Of a stretch of DNA of 64,000 nt, positions 44,946-53,328 are shown piece after piece. Under the pieces are notes generated by a model that saw only the letters and a program-made list of their open reading frames with translations, was not told the origin of the DNA and searched no databases. The DNA comes from Caballeronia sordidicola. GTDB lineage: Bacteria > Pseudomonadota > Gammaproteobacteria > Burkholderiales > Burkholderiaceae. The first letter of the stretch is position 1. Each line of letters begins with the position of its first letter. The stretch covers positions 186,001 through 250,000 of the forward strand of contig NZ_FCOC02000002.1 of NCBI RefSeq assembly GCF_001544455.2, in the 5' to 3' direction. The translations under genes and the position numbers were made by a program.

Positions 44946-46156
44946 CTTGCGTTAATCGTTTTGCGCTTTAGAAGGATCGACCACACCAAGCCAAAGCCAA
45001 GTGCAGTTATACATAGGCAAAGCAGGTTGGTGTTTCGCCAGCCAATGGTCGTCTGCAAAATCGAGGGGGCAAATGCGCCAAGGGTCGCGCAGATGGCGAT
45101 AACGGAATCATTGATTCCCTGGAATCGATACCGATCCCCGTCTGAGAGGTTGGCGGCGAGAAGTGCGCCTCCGCCCACGTAGCTCAGGTTCCAGCCGGCC
45201 CCAAGTAAAACCAGTCCCACCACCATTGCCCCATATCCCAGATTCCACATTCCCAGAAGCGACGCGGCAACAAGCAGCAGGAAGCCCGCGAGCAGCGGCT
45301 TTCTGAAGCCCACCTTTGAAATCAGCGCACCCGTAAAGAACGATGGCGCGAACATCGCAAGAACATGTCCTTGCACAGCAAACGTACTCGCTGTGAACGA
45401 GACGCACATTGCTTCCATGACCAGCGACGCCTGAACCATCAAGAGGTTCATGACGAAGTAGCCACTCGCAGACGCAAACATGGCAAGACAAACGGGTGGC
45501 GTCCAGCCAATAGATGAACGTGTCGACCGGACTGCGGACGGCACGAGCGACGCCCCCGGCCTCCAGATCCCTATCAGGCCGATGGAAATAAGGCCCAATA
45601 CGATCAGGAACCCGTAACACAACGAAAACGGCGCAAAGCCAGCTACATTCTGGAAGCCGATCGATATCGCCGGACCTGTGACGGCCGCGAGAACGCCGCC
45701 AGCTACAACAAGGGATAGGCCCTTGGATCGCAAGGTAGAAGGCAAATTGTCAACGGCAGCAAAGCGATAGTAATTAGCAAAGGCAACGTAGCCACCGAGC
45801 AAACTGTGAGCTGCGACCAGCAAGATGAAACTCGAACGACTTACCGCGTAATACCCGAGCCATCCTGCGGCGATCAGCAAAATGGCGCCCAACAGGAAGC
45901 CGGCCTTACGCCCGAAGCAACGCATGATGTTGGCGGCAGGATAGGTGAGCAGCGCAACCGCCGCGAACTGAACGCCATAGGGCAATGTGGCAAGCGCCGG
46001 ATTCGGAGCCAGTTCTGCGCCGACCAATGCAGCCACCGTAACGGAAATGACGGCAGCGGTCAGATTGACGGCCTGACATAGAAACAGTACGTAGGTGGAA
46101 CTGGGAAGGCGCTCGACGGGCAGCTTCCGCTGTCCGGGGAGAAGATCAGTGCTCAT
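44942..46156 (-). CDS. MFS transporter, probable exporter
   Basis: A 404-residue major-facilitator protein with about 12 hydrophobic segments. Motif-A-like sequences are weak (MRCFGRKAGFLLGA, loop 2-3) and the substrate cannot be told. In an operon with biosynthetic genes (serine acetyltransferase, PLP synthase) and a tRNA-editing domain, an exporter of the pathway product is the simplest reading. Starts 25 bp after the editing-domain gene. Its stop overlaps the start of the PLP enzyme (ATGA). Confidence 0.85.
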   Translation of the reverse strand: MSTDLLPGQRKLPVERLPSSTYVLFLCQAVNLTAAVISVTVAALVGAELAPNPALATLPYGVQFAAVALLTYPAANIMRCFGRKAGFLLGAILLIAAGWLGYYAVSRSSFILLVAAHSLLGGYVAFANYYRFAAVDNLPSTLRSKGLSLVVAGGVLAAVTGPAISIGFQNVAGFAPFSLCYGFLIVLGLISIGLIGIWRPGASLVPSAVRSTRSSIGWTPPVCLAMFASASGYFVMNLLMVQASLVMEAMCVSFTASTFAVQGHVLAMFAPSFFTGALISKVGFRKPLLAGFLLLVAASLLGMWNLGYGAMVVGLVLLGAGWNLSYVGGGALLAANLSDGDRYRFQGINDSVIAICATLGAFAPSILQTTIGWRNTNLLCLCITALGFGLVWSILLKRKTINAR

Positions 46157-46181
46157 ACAAAAAGTCTCGTATTTTTTCGGG

Positions 46182-46961
46182 TTATCGATTCAGACTGTTT
46201 TGTGAGCGCAGATCGAATATTGCTTCGTTGAAGGTTGCGGCTAACCGCTCCTTGCCTTTGCCAAGGCTTTTGCGCGTTACCTGCATGGGTCCTATTGCCT
46301 CGGTCGAGCAAATATGTGTGCCGCCACAGGGGATCACGTTGCCCTCGCATTCCCAATAGCGGGCATCGGGAATCTGACTATGCGCATAAACGCGTACAGG
46401 GCTTGCACGCTGAACCATTGCATTGGCGAAGCGCTCGATCTCCAGTACTTCTTCGCTTGTGAACCGCGCCGCAATCCCAAAGTCGAACCGCGCGGCGTCG
46501 GGCCGGATATGGCACCCCAGCGTGGCGGCAATCGCATCTGGCCGCACGTTCGCCACGCCAAGATAAAGCAAGTGGGACGCAGTGTGGCTCAGTGACAAAC
46601 GTGCCCGACGCAACCGGTCGATGCATACCACCACTGCCATACCCTCGGTGAGCAGGGCAAGTTGAGGCACATCGTCTTCATGCACAACGTGCTCAATGAT
46701 TCCATCTACCTGAATGTCAGGAAAGTCCGGGATTCGAGCGCGGTTGCCATACATTTTTCGCGCATGATTGAAGCGAATCTGTATGCCGTCAGGAAGGGTC
46801 AACGTTCCGTGATCCGCGTCCTGTCCACCACCTTCGGGATAGGCCACTGTCGAATCGAGTTCCACATGATTTGCGTCGACCTTTACAACCCGGCCAATGC
46901 ATTCCCATAAAGATGGATCTTCGTAGTAACGCTTATTTGTTTTACGATTAAGGGCGAACAT
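46182..46961 (-). CDS. AlaX-like trans-editing domain (aminoacyl-tRNA deacylase)
   Basis: A 259-residue standalone editing protein related to the C-terminal half of alanyl-tRNA synthetase. Both zinc/catalytic elements are present: H126-x3-H130 (SLSHTASHLLYLG) and C212-x3-H216 (IPCGGTHICST). The N-terminal beta-barrel motif YPEGGGQDADHG is also there. AlaX proteins hydrolyse Ser- and Gly-tRNA(Ala), and relatives clear tRNAs mischarged with non-protein amino acids. It is much less expected in an accessory operon than in housekeeping surroundings. Follows the acetyltransferase gene by 4 bp, so it is cotranscribed. Weak Shine-Dalgarno; start chosen by domain alignment. Confidence 0.86.
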   Translation of the reverse strand: MFALNRKTNKRYYEDPSLWECIGRVVKVDANHVELDSTVAYPEGGGQDADHGTLTLPDGIQIRFNHARKMYGNRARIPDFPDIQVDGIIEHVVHEDDVPQLALLTEGMAVVVCIDRLRRARLSLSHTASHLLYLGVANVRPDAIAATLGCHIRPDAARFDFGIAARFTSEEVLEIERFANAMVQRASPVRVYAHSQIPDARYWECEGNVIPCGGTHICSTEAIGPMQVTRKSLGKGKERLAATFNEAIFDLRSQNSLNR

Positions 46962-46965
46962 GTTC

Positions 46966-47664
46966 TTATGCCTGTGCCGTGATCAGTGTGTTGGAGGCGG
47001 GGCGATATTGCCGTCTACGGGTGATCTGTAATTCACTTTTGAGCGTTACTACGGACCCAGGGGGAATGTCTTCCTTGATTACGCAGTGAGGCCCGATGAA
47101 TACGTCATCGCCAACATGTACGTTCCCGAATAGTCGAGCGAACGCTCCGATCTGAACTCGATTGCCAACCGTGGGATGTCTCTTGTTCGATGCATTCCCG
47201 GCAATTCCGGTTGCGCCGAGCGTAACGCCGCCAAGCACGTAGCAGTCGTCGCCTATCACCGCCGTCTCGCCGATGACCGTTCCGCATCCGTGGTCAAGAA
47301 CGAAGCGTCTGCCGATCTGGCTGCGAATATGGATTTCCGCCCCGGACATCAACTTTCCCCGGCACGAAATCAGCATTGCATTGGCGTGAAATTCGATCAG
47401 CTCCGCTTGATTCGCTGGCGCCATTAACAGAAGTGCGTGTGCAAGCCGATAGTGCACGACCGCCTTGTACGACGAGTAACCGAAAGCAATCGCTGTTGCT
47501 GCCCCTCGCGAAGCGGGGTCCTTCATCGAAAATGCTTCGAGGTCCTGCTCTGCGTCTAGAACTGCGAGTGCAAAGCACGGGTGACGCGTTACCTTTTCAA
47601 TGAATCGCGGTGGGCAGCACTCCATCAGCGCGGCCTTGAGCAAATTTGTGACGATCTCTCTCAT
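46966..47664 (-). CDS. serine O-acetyltransferase (CysE-like)
   Basis: A 232-residue left-handed-beta-helix acetyltransferase. Catalytic D124-H125 (FVLDHGCGTVIGE) and H163 (SNKRHPTVG) are in place, E133 too. IGETAVIGDDCYVLGGVTLG and GNVHVGDDVFIGPHCVIK are hexapeptide-repeat turns. YKAVVHYRLAHALL matches the helix before the beta-helix. It would make O-acetyl-L-serine from serine and acetyl-CoA. First gene of the operon. A housekeeping cysE is expected elsewhere; this operon copy is diverged. About 30 C-terminal residues extend past the beta-helix, and lack the usual cysteine-synthase-binding Ile end. Confidence 0.88.
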   Translation of the reverse strand: MREIVTNLLKAALMECCPPRFIEKVTRHPCFALAVLDAEQDLEAFSMKDPASRGAATAIAFGYSSYKAVVHYRLAHALLLMAPANQAELIEFHANAMLISCRGKLMSGAEIHIRSQIGRRFVLDHGCGTVIGETAVIGDDCYVLGGVTLGATGIAGNASNKRHPTVGNRVQIGAFARLFGNVHVGDDVFIGPHCVIKEDIPPGSVVTLKSELQITRRRQYRPASNTLITAQA

Positions 47665-47974
47665 TATTAGTCCCGCGAAATAAGCGCTGGGTTCGGCCCT
47701 GCCTGCTCATTTAACCGCAGGTTTCCTGCGGCACGTGGCGGCCGCTTATGCAGTAAGACCTCGATTCTCGAAGTTGGATCTTTGCCGCAAGTTAATATTT
47801 ATTACCCTCTGCGTCCTTTGTTCTCTGACAAACCAAAAATTCGTCAGAAAATGTTGCGGCCAACTAATACGTGATGCTTAGGGTCTACTATCGTAAACCT
47901 CGTGGCCTGGCGCGCTATCAGAAAACTGACCTTGAGTGAGGCGTCGCCTGGATAATCACCATGATAAAAAGGAA
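47665..47974. promoter_or_regulatory. divergent promoter region of the AlaX-MFS-PLP cluster
   Basis: About 310 bp of AT-rich sequence between the acetyltransferase (minus) and AraC (plus) genes. It contains an inverted repeat TCTGAC-N13-GTCAGA (47824-47848), and TCAG-AAAA-CTGA (47918-47929); TCAGAAAA recurs in both, 74 bp apart, as a possible AraC-type half site pair. No ORF. Confidence 0.5.
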
Positions 47975-48826
47975 ATGCCCTTGTCTCGAAATGTTGGCGA
48001 TTTTGACCATTTGATTCGCACGACTAAAGCGGGTCCGTTTTATATAACATTGCTTCCGCGATGTTCGTACGAGGTCTCGTATCGTCCCAATCAATCCGCG
48101 GTAGGTTTCGCGTTCGAAAGCCAATCCGGCGTTCACGCGTTCGCCAGCGACAGAGTCACGCCTTTTCGCACCAAACCCAACAGCCTCGCGTTTGTACCGC
48201 GAGAATGCGAGGTGTTTTCATCGTCGAAAAACGGTGGCGAATATCTGCTTGTCGTTGACGAGGCAAATTCGCAAATCGAAAACCAGGTGCTGCGCCACTT
48301 CAACAACGTTATCGATCCGGCGGCCATCGCCGCGGCACAACGTATCAGAAGCGCGCTGCTCGGCAGCGCGCGGGAGGCGCTATGGGTAGAGGAAAATGCG
48401 GGCGTGCTCTTCGAGCGGATCCGGAAAGAACTCAACGCATCGTCGAAGGAAGCCCGGGAAGCCCGCTGGATGACTCCCGCGCGGCTCAAGCTGATTGACG
48501 AATTTATCGATTCCCGGATCAGTCAGGAACTGCGTGTTGCGGAAATAGCGGTCGCCCTGGGCCTGTCGGAAGGATTTTTTATTCGCGCGTTCAAGGCCGC
48601 TACCGGAAAGAGCCCGCACAGCTATCTTATCGACAGGCGGCTCGCGCATGCCCGCGTCCTGTTGCGAACATCGGCGCACGATCTGTGCGATGTTGCGTTG
48701 ACCGTGGGATTCTCGTCGCACGCGCACATGACGGCCGCTTTTACGCATCGGCTTGGCGTGACGCCTGGCCGTCTGCGTGCCGCTATGGGTTGCAGGTCGG
48801 ATTCGATCGCGACGAGGCGTAAATAG
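47975..48826 (+). CDS. AraC-family transcriptional regulator
   Basis: A 283-residue regulator. The C-terminal double helix-turn-helix (residues about 180-275) is clear: RVAEIAVALGLSEGFFIRAFKAATGKSPHSYLIDRRLAHARVLLRTS in adjacent pieces, then GFSSHAHMTAAFTHRLGVTPGRLR. The N-terminal cupin-like part is weakly conserved. The ATG at 47975 is used although AAGGA is very close to it; a GTG at 47936 and a TTG at 47981 are alternatives. It is divergent from the serine acetyltransferase operon and presumably controls it. The inducer is unknown but might be the pathway's amino acid. Confidence 0.85.
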   Translation: MPLSRNVGDFDHLIRTTKAGPFYITLLPRCSYEVSYRPNQSAVGFAFESQSGVHAFASDRVTPFRTKPNSLAFVPRECEVFSSSKNGGEYLLVVDEANSQIENQVLRHFNNVIDPAAIAAAQRIRSALLGSAREALWVEENAGVLFERIRKELNASSKEAREARWMTPARLKLIDEFIDSRISQELRVAEIAVALGLSEGFFIRAFKAATGKSPHSYLIDRRLAHARVLLRTSAHDLCDVALTVGFSSHAHMTAAFTHRLGVTPGRLRAAMGCRSDSIATRRK

Positions 48827-48946
48827 GCGTGCGCGCTCGCTGAACCGACTCTGCAACGTTGGACATCCGTTCAACGATTGCAAGTGCGGTTCACGCTGAG
48901 CTTTTCGACGTCACGCTCCTGGCGCGCAGCGCTCGCACGAAGCCGT

Positions 48947-50242
48947 TCAGAACGCCACGAAAGGCGAGTTTCCGTTTGTGCCAAATCCGAAATACACGTG
49001 CCTTCCGAAGAAGAACGGCAGGCCGAAGTCAAACAGCGTCGGGAACGAACCGATATTGCCCGCCAACCCGTTGAGCGCGTAGTTCGTGCCACTGCCCGCC
49101 AGCGTCTTCGCGTTGGCAACGGTGAAATTCACTGTGCCCGTTGTACCGTCGAGACCACGCACCGTCGATGACAAAGTCTGCGAACTTGCCGGGCAATAAA
49201 AGTCCGTGAAGGTCGTGGTACAGGCAGGCAACGAAGTGTCGTTGAAAAACAGCCCGTTCGAGCCCGAATCGACGATCGTCGTCACCGTAGCGCCCTTGTA
49301 CGTGCCGCTCAGGTTGCCGAACGCCGACGAGCGAAACGACGTTGCGCCGGTCAGCGTGTTGTTGCTCTGCGTCCCGATCCCGAACACCAGCGTGCCGGTC
49401 ACCGAAGCCGCCGCGCTCGCCACGGGTGGCAATTGCACGATCACGCCGTTGTTGTCCGTAGCGAACTTCGTCACCGGATTCACAACCTGGTTCGCGACCG
49501 CCACGGCCACCTGCGAACAGTTCGTGCCCGAAGGACACGAGTAGTAATTGCTGGTCACTGGATTCGTGCAGGCAGTCCCGCAATCCGTCGGCGATACACC
49601 CACGCCCAAGATTCCGTTCGCGCCCAGTTGCCGCGACGTACGCTCGTTGCTGCCATTGATACAACCCGACGCCGGGACCGTCGAGTCGGCCAGATCGCCC
49701 ACGACCTGGACCGGAATGGCGCTCGCGGTTTCGCCGCCAATCTTCACGTCGGCGGTGCGCACGGTGCCCCACGTGAAGCCATCGGCGAATTGCGTGCACT
49801 GCGCAAGCTGGCCGCCGCTCGTCGACTGGTTGATCGGCAGGTTCGTGATGATTTGCGCGGCGGCGTCGCTGGCCAGACGCAGGCCATACGAGCCGGTATC
49901 GACCTGAATGTTGTCGATGGTCTGGCACGTGCTGGTCCCGGGCGCGCAGACGGTCACGCTCACGTTCGGAATATTGATGAAATTTTGCGCGCCGGGGCCA
50001 ACAGTAATGGGCACCGTGTTCGCAGCCGTGGCCGCGATGGGCTGCGCACCGGGTGTGTCGCTGGAACCCGCGCCGCCGTTGTTGGCGCCTGGGCTGCTGA
50101 CGGAATTGTTGTCGGAGTCGCCGCCTCCGCCGCCGCAGGCCGCAAGAAACAGGGACAAGCTGAGCACGGCGAGCCAGCGGAACAAGCCCGACTTGAAGCA
50201 CAAGAGCGAAGATAAAGACGACGATGAAAACATCGGACGCAT
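48947..50242 (-). CDS. DUF3443 lipoprotein with pepsin-like motifs
   Basis: A 431-residue lipoprotein (signal peptide, lipobox LAAC ending at residue 36, then Gly-rich tether) of the DUF3443 family. It contains D115-T-G-S-Y-G-L-R-L and D325-S-G-S-N-G-L-F-F, 210 residues apart, with GANGILGVG between and GTLVFGIG before the second: the order of a bilobal pepsin-type aspartic protease. Several Cys pairs suggest disulfides. Function is not described, to my knowledge, as protease. The DUF2844 gene is 18 bp upstream on the same strand, so the two probably form an operon. Confidence 0.82.
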   Translation of the reverse strand: MRPMFSSSSLSSLLCFKSGLFRWLAVLSLSLFLAACGGGGGDSDNNSVSSPGANNGGAGSSDTPGAQPIAATAANTVPITVGPGAQNFINIPNVSVTVCAPGTSTCQTIDNIQVDTGSYGLRLASDAAAQIITNLPINQSTSGGQLAQCTQFADGFTWGTVRTADVKIGGETASAIPVQVVGDLADSTVPASGCINGSNERTSRQLGANGILGVGVSPTDCGTACTNPVTSNYYSCPSGTNCSQVAVAVANQVVNPVTKFATDNNGVIVQLPPVASAAASVTGTLVFGIGTQSNNTLTGATSFRSSAFGNLSGTYKGATVTTIVDSGSNGLFFNDTSLPACTTTFTDFYCPASSQTLSSTVRGLDGTTGTVNFTVANAKTLAGSGTNYALNGLAGNIGSFPTLFDFGLPFFFGRHVYFGFGTNGNSPFVAF

Positions 50243-50260
50243 GGTTAAAGTCTCCGTCCG

Positions 50261-50791
50261 TTATTGAATGTCGCTGGCGCTGACGCCGGCAGGCAGGGCT
50301 TGCGGAAGATAAGCCTGGCCGACGAACGCGCCCATGTGGCCACCGGAACGGACAACGAGGGCGCTGCCCGCAACGCTCACGGGCCCGCGACCGCCGCCAT
50401 TGGCGCGCTGGTTCTGGATGCCCTGGACGTATTGCGGGAAGTAGCTGCCGAGCAGTGTCGGCAAATCGGGGATTCGCGGGCCTTGCCACGCAATGCCGAA
50501 CACCGTGCCGTCCGCGCCAACGTATTCATTGACAACGGTGCCCACGGGAAGCGTGGTGGTACGCACGGTGAAAGAACTTGCCGAGGCCGATGACGCCGCC
50601 GAAGCTGCTGACGCCGATGCCGCATGCGATACCGAATTGGTGACGGTAGCGCCGGAAGGCGCCGTCATGGGCGCGCCGCCGAGCACCGCGTAAGCGGGCG
50701 ATACGGCCAGCAAGCCGAACGTCAATCCTGCTGCCAGGCTTACGAGCGCGTGAGCGCGCCGAAAGCCGGATGAAATGATCGAAGTATCCAC
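50261..50791 (-). CDS. DUF2844 secreted protein
   Basis: A 176-residue exported protein recognised as DUF2844. A signal peptide ends near SPAYAVLGG, followed by a Ser/Ala-rich part and FTVRTTTLPVGTVVNEYVGADGTVFGIAWQGP, then LLGSYFPQYVQG. The GTG at 50791, preceded by GGAGAAG, is the preferred start; the frame opens upstream to another GTG at 50851. Function unknown. Cotranscribed with the downstream DUF3443 gene (18 bp), which suggests the pair work together outside the inner membrane. Confidence 0.8.
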   Translation of the reverse strand: MDTSIISSGFRRAHALVSLAAGLTFGLLAVSPAYAVLGGAPMTAPSGATVTNSVSHAASASAASAASSASASSFTVRTTTLPVGTVVNEYVGADGTVFGIAWQGPRIPDLPTLLGSYFPQYVQGIQNQRANGGGRGPVSVAGSALVVRSGGHMGAFVGQAYLPQALPAGVSASDIQ

Positions 50792-50963
50792 TTCGCTTCT
50801 CCGTTCGATTATTTCAAGCGATGCACAATTTTGTCTGCTGAAACGCCGCACGCAGTGCGAACCGTTTGTCGAGACGTAAGTATGCCAGCCGAATGCGTCG
50901 ATCTCGGGAAAGTGAAGATATGTTACGACGTGAATTTGGGTGAAATGGCTGAAACCGGTGTCG

Positions 50964-51018
50964 TTTTGACGCGCTCCGGGCCGATGTCATCCATGTACAT
51001 CGCCCGGGCGCGTCAAAA
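50964..51018. other. long imperfect hairpin downstream of cheZ
   Basis: A stem of about 20 pairs: TTTTGACGCGC and CCGGGC and GATGT on one arm against their complements, two single-base bulges, and a small central loop. It lies between the cheZ stop (9 bp away) and the DUF2844 start on the minus strand. There is no clear U-run past the stem, so it is a candidate terminator of unusual form or mRNA-stabilising element. Confidence 0.55.
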
Positions 51019-51026
51019 ACGCATGC

Positions 51027-51734
51027 TCAAAAACCGAGGCTGGCGAGCAGATCGTCGACCTGGGTTTGATCCTGAACCACGTCGGTGCGGCCTTCCGGAT
51101 TGATTTGCGGGCCGTTCAGCAACGTGTCCGGCGTGCTCATTACGTTCGATGCTGCCAGCGCCGCCGCTTGCGCCGCGAACTGTTCGCGCCGTTCGGGCGC
51201 AATGTTCTCCAGCAGCACGCCAAGAAGCTGCTGTTCGATCACGTACACCACGTCGGTAATCTTCTTGATCACCTGCCCGGTCAGATCCTGAAAATCCTGC
51301 GCGAGCATGATTTCGAGCAATTGCGCGTTGGTCGCGACGGTGTGAACCGGCACTTGCTGGAGAAAACCGCGTGTATCGGCGAGTAAGGTCTTTACGTCCG
51401 CATTGTCCAGCGGCGCGCCGTACCACTGCTCCCAGCGGGCGTCGAGCGCCTGGGCGTCGCGCTGCATGGTTTCCTGCAGCGGCTTTGCGAGTTCGATGGC
51501 GTTCAGCGCGCGATCCGCGGCCTGTTCGGTCATCGTTGCGACATATTTCAGGCGATCGCGGGCATCCGGAACCATTTCGGCGGCGGCTTCCACTTGTTTG
51601 TCGAGGCCGAGTTCGCGCATGGAATCGCGCAGCGTGCGCGTCAACTGGCCAATGCGCGCCAAAATGCGATCGCTCGATGCATCCCCTTCTTGCTCAATCA
51701 CCGTAAGCGCTTCCTGGGTCGTCATTTGGTTCAC
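51027..51734 (-). CDS. cheZ: chemotaxis phosphatase CheZ
   Basis: A 235-residue CheZ, which dephosphorylates CheY-P to end motor signals. The catalytic segment LAQDFQDLTGQVIKKI contains the D150 and Q154 that insert into CheY's active site (the pair numbered D143/Q147 in E. coli), followed by the hairpin helices. The C-terminal helix QTQVDDLLASLGF matches the CheY-binding tail. The GTG at 51734 with GGGAG upstream is the preferred start over an ATG at 51725. Last gene of the mot-che operon; cheY stop is 3 bp upstream. Confidence 0.95.
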   Translation of the reverse strand: MNQMTTQEALTVIEQEGDASSDRILARIGQLTRTLRDSMRELGLDKQVEAAAEMVPDARDRLKYVATMTEQAADRALNAIELAKPLQETMQRDAQALDARWEQWYGAPLDNADVKTLLADTRGFLQQVPVHTVATNAQLLEIMLAQDFQDLTGQVIKKITDVVYVIEQQLLGVLLENIAPERREQFAAQAAALAASNVMSTPDTLLNGPQINPEGRTDVVQDQTQVDDLLASLGF

Positions 51735-51737
51735 GAT

Positions 51738-52133
51738 TCAGCTCCCGGCCTTGGCCATCTTTTCGAGAATCTTCGAGAGCTTCTCGTCGAGGGTCGCGGC
51801 CGTGAACGGCTTGACCACGTACCCGCTCGCGCCAGCCTGCGCCGCGGCAATGATGTTTTCCTTCTTCGATTCCGCCGTCACCATCAGCACGGGCAAGTGC
51901 GAAAGGGTCGCGTCGGCGCGAATCTGCTTGAGCATTTCAAGCCCGTCGAGGTTCGGCATGTTCCAGTCGGAGATGACGAATTCGAAGCCGCCACCACGCA
52001 GGCGCGCCAGACCGGCCGCGCCGTCTTCCGCTTCATCCACATTCGAGAAACCCAGCTCTTTCAGCAGGTTTCGCACGATACGGCGCATCGTCGGAAAGTC
52101 GTCGACGACCAAAATCTTCATGTTCTTGTCCAT
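51738..52133 (-). CDS. cheY: chemotaxis response regulator CheY
   Basis: A 131-residue single receiver domain, close to E. coli CheY. The acidic pocket is VVDDFPT, phosphoacceptor Asp in [13 protein letters not shown], Thr in MVTAESK, Lys in YVVKPF. It binds the flagellar switch (FliM) when phosphorylated by CheA. Start is at 52133 ([10 protein letters not shown]); the open frame to 52187 adds unrelated residues. Second CheY-like gene of the operon (the other at 59767); this one, next to cheZ, is the better candidate for the motor-binding CheY. Confidence 0.95.
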   Translation of the reverse strand: MDKNMKILVVDDFPTMRRIVRNLLKELGFSNVDEAEDGAAGLARLRGGGFEFVISDWNMPNLDGLEMLKQIRADATLSHLPVLMVTAESKKENIIAAAQAGASGYVVKPFTAATLDEKLSKILEKMAKAGS

Positions 52134-52212
52134 CTTCACTGCTCCTTGTATTCCGGTGTTTTCTTCTGGCGGCGCAAGACGCCGCACGGGTATTCGAATC
52201 TGGCGGGCGGGT

Positions 52213-53328
52213 TCAGACGCGCTGCGTGCGCTCGCCCATGGAATTGAGGCGCGCCATCACGCGCCGGGTCATTTCCTGCAACGGCGCGATCTCGCTCACG
52301 CCGCCGGTTGCAATGGCTTCGCGCGGCATGCCGAACACCACGCAGCTCGCTTCGTCCTGCGCGAACGTGTAGGCGCCGGCCTGCTGCATTTCAAGCATGC
52401 CCTGCGCGCCGTCGCGGCCCATGCCGGTCAGGATCACGCCAAGCGCATTCTTGCCGGCATGCTGCGCGGCGGAACGGAACAGCACATCCACCGATGGCCG
52501 ATGCCGGTTGACCGGCGGGGCATCGGAGAGATGCGCGACGTAGTTCGCACCGCTCCTCGCGAGCACCAGATGGGCGTCGCCGGGCGCGATGTACGCGTGG
52601 CCCGGCAGCACACGCTCACCGTGCTCCGCTTCTTTTACGGCAATCCGGCACAAGCCGTTCAGACGTTGTGCAAACGACTTCGTGAAGCCCGGCGGCATGT
52701 GCTGCGCGATCATGACGCCGGGGGCGTCGGGCGGCAGCGGCAACAGGAGTTCGCGAATGGCTTCGGTGCCGCCTGTCGACGCCCCGACGATAATCAGCTT
52801 TTCCGTACTCACCAGCGGATTGTTCAGATTCGGCGTGGGCTTGGCCGCAGCGGCCGCGCCGCCCGCACCTGGTGCCGCGTGCACGACATGAGGCGTTTGC
52901 CGCACGCGCGCACGCGCGGCGGCGCGGATTTTATCGGCGAGTTTTTCCGAGTATTCCAGCATGCCGTCGCGAATGCCCACGCGCGGTTTCGTCACGAAAT
53001 CCACCGCGCCGAGTTCGAGCGCGCGCAGGGTGATTTCCGAACCGCGTTCCGTCAGCGACGAAACCATCACCACCGGCATCGGCCGCAGCCGCATCAGCTT
53101 TTCAAGGAAATCGAGGCCGTCCATGCGCGGCATTTCCACGTCGAGCGTGAGCACGTCCGGGTTGTGCTGCTTGATCAGGTCGCGCGCGACCAGCGGATCG
53201 GGGGCGGTCGCGCACACGTGCATGTCGGGCTGCGAATTGATGATCTCGGTCATGAGGCTGCGCACGAGCGCCGAGTCATCGACGCATAACACGCTGATCT
53301 TCGGTTCGGTGCTCCGGGCCATTGTCAT
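52213..53328 (-). CDS. cheB: chemotaxis methylesterase CheB
   Basis: A 371-residue receiver-methylesterase. Receiver D63 in [13 protein letters not shown]17/D18 acidic pair. The esterase domain shows the catalytic triad: [11 protein letters not shown] (Ser), [18 protein letters not shown] (His), and [12 protein letters not shown] (Asp). It removes methyl groups from receptors and can deamidate glutamines. The GGAGG before ATG at 53328 fits the start. cheD overlaps it by 4 bp. Confidence 0.96.
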   Translation of the reverse strand: MTMARSTEPKISVLCVDDSALVRSLMTEIINSQPDMHVCATAPDPLVARDLIKQHNPDVLTLDVEMPRMDGLDFLEKLMRLRPMPVVMVSSLTERGSEITLRALELGAVDFVTKPRVGIRDGMLEYSEKLADKIRAAARARVRQTPHVVHAAPGAGGAAAAAKPTPNLNNPLVSTEKLIIVGASTGGTEAIRELLLPLPPDAPGVMIAQHMPPGFTKSFAQRLNGLCRIAVKEAEHGERVLPGHAYIAPGDAHLVLARSGANYVAHLSDAPPVNRHRPSVDVLFRSAAQHAGKNALGVILTGMGRDGAQGMLEMQQAGAYTFAQDEASCVVFGMPREAIATGGVSEIAPLQEMTRRVMARLNSMGERTQRV

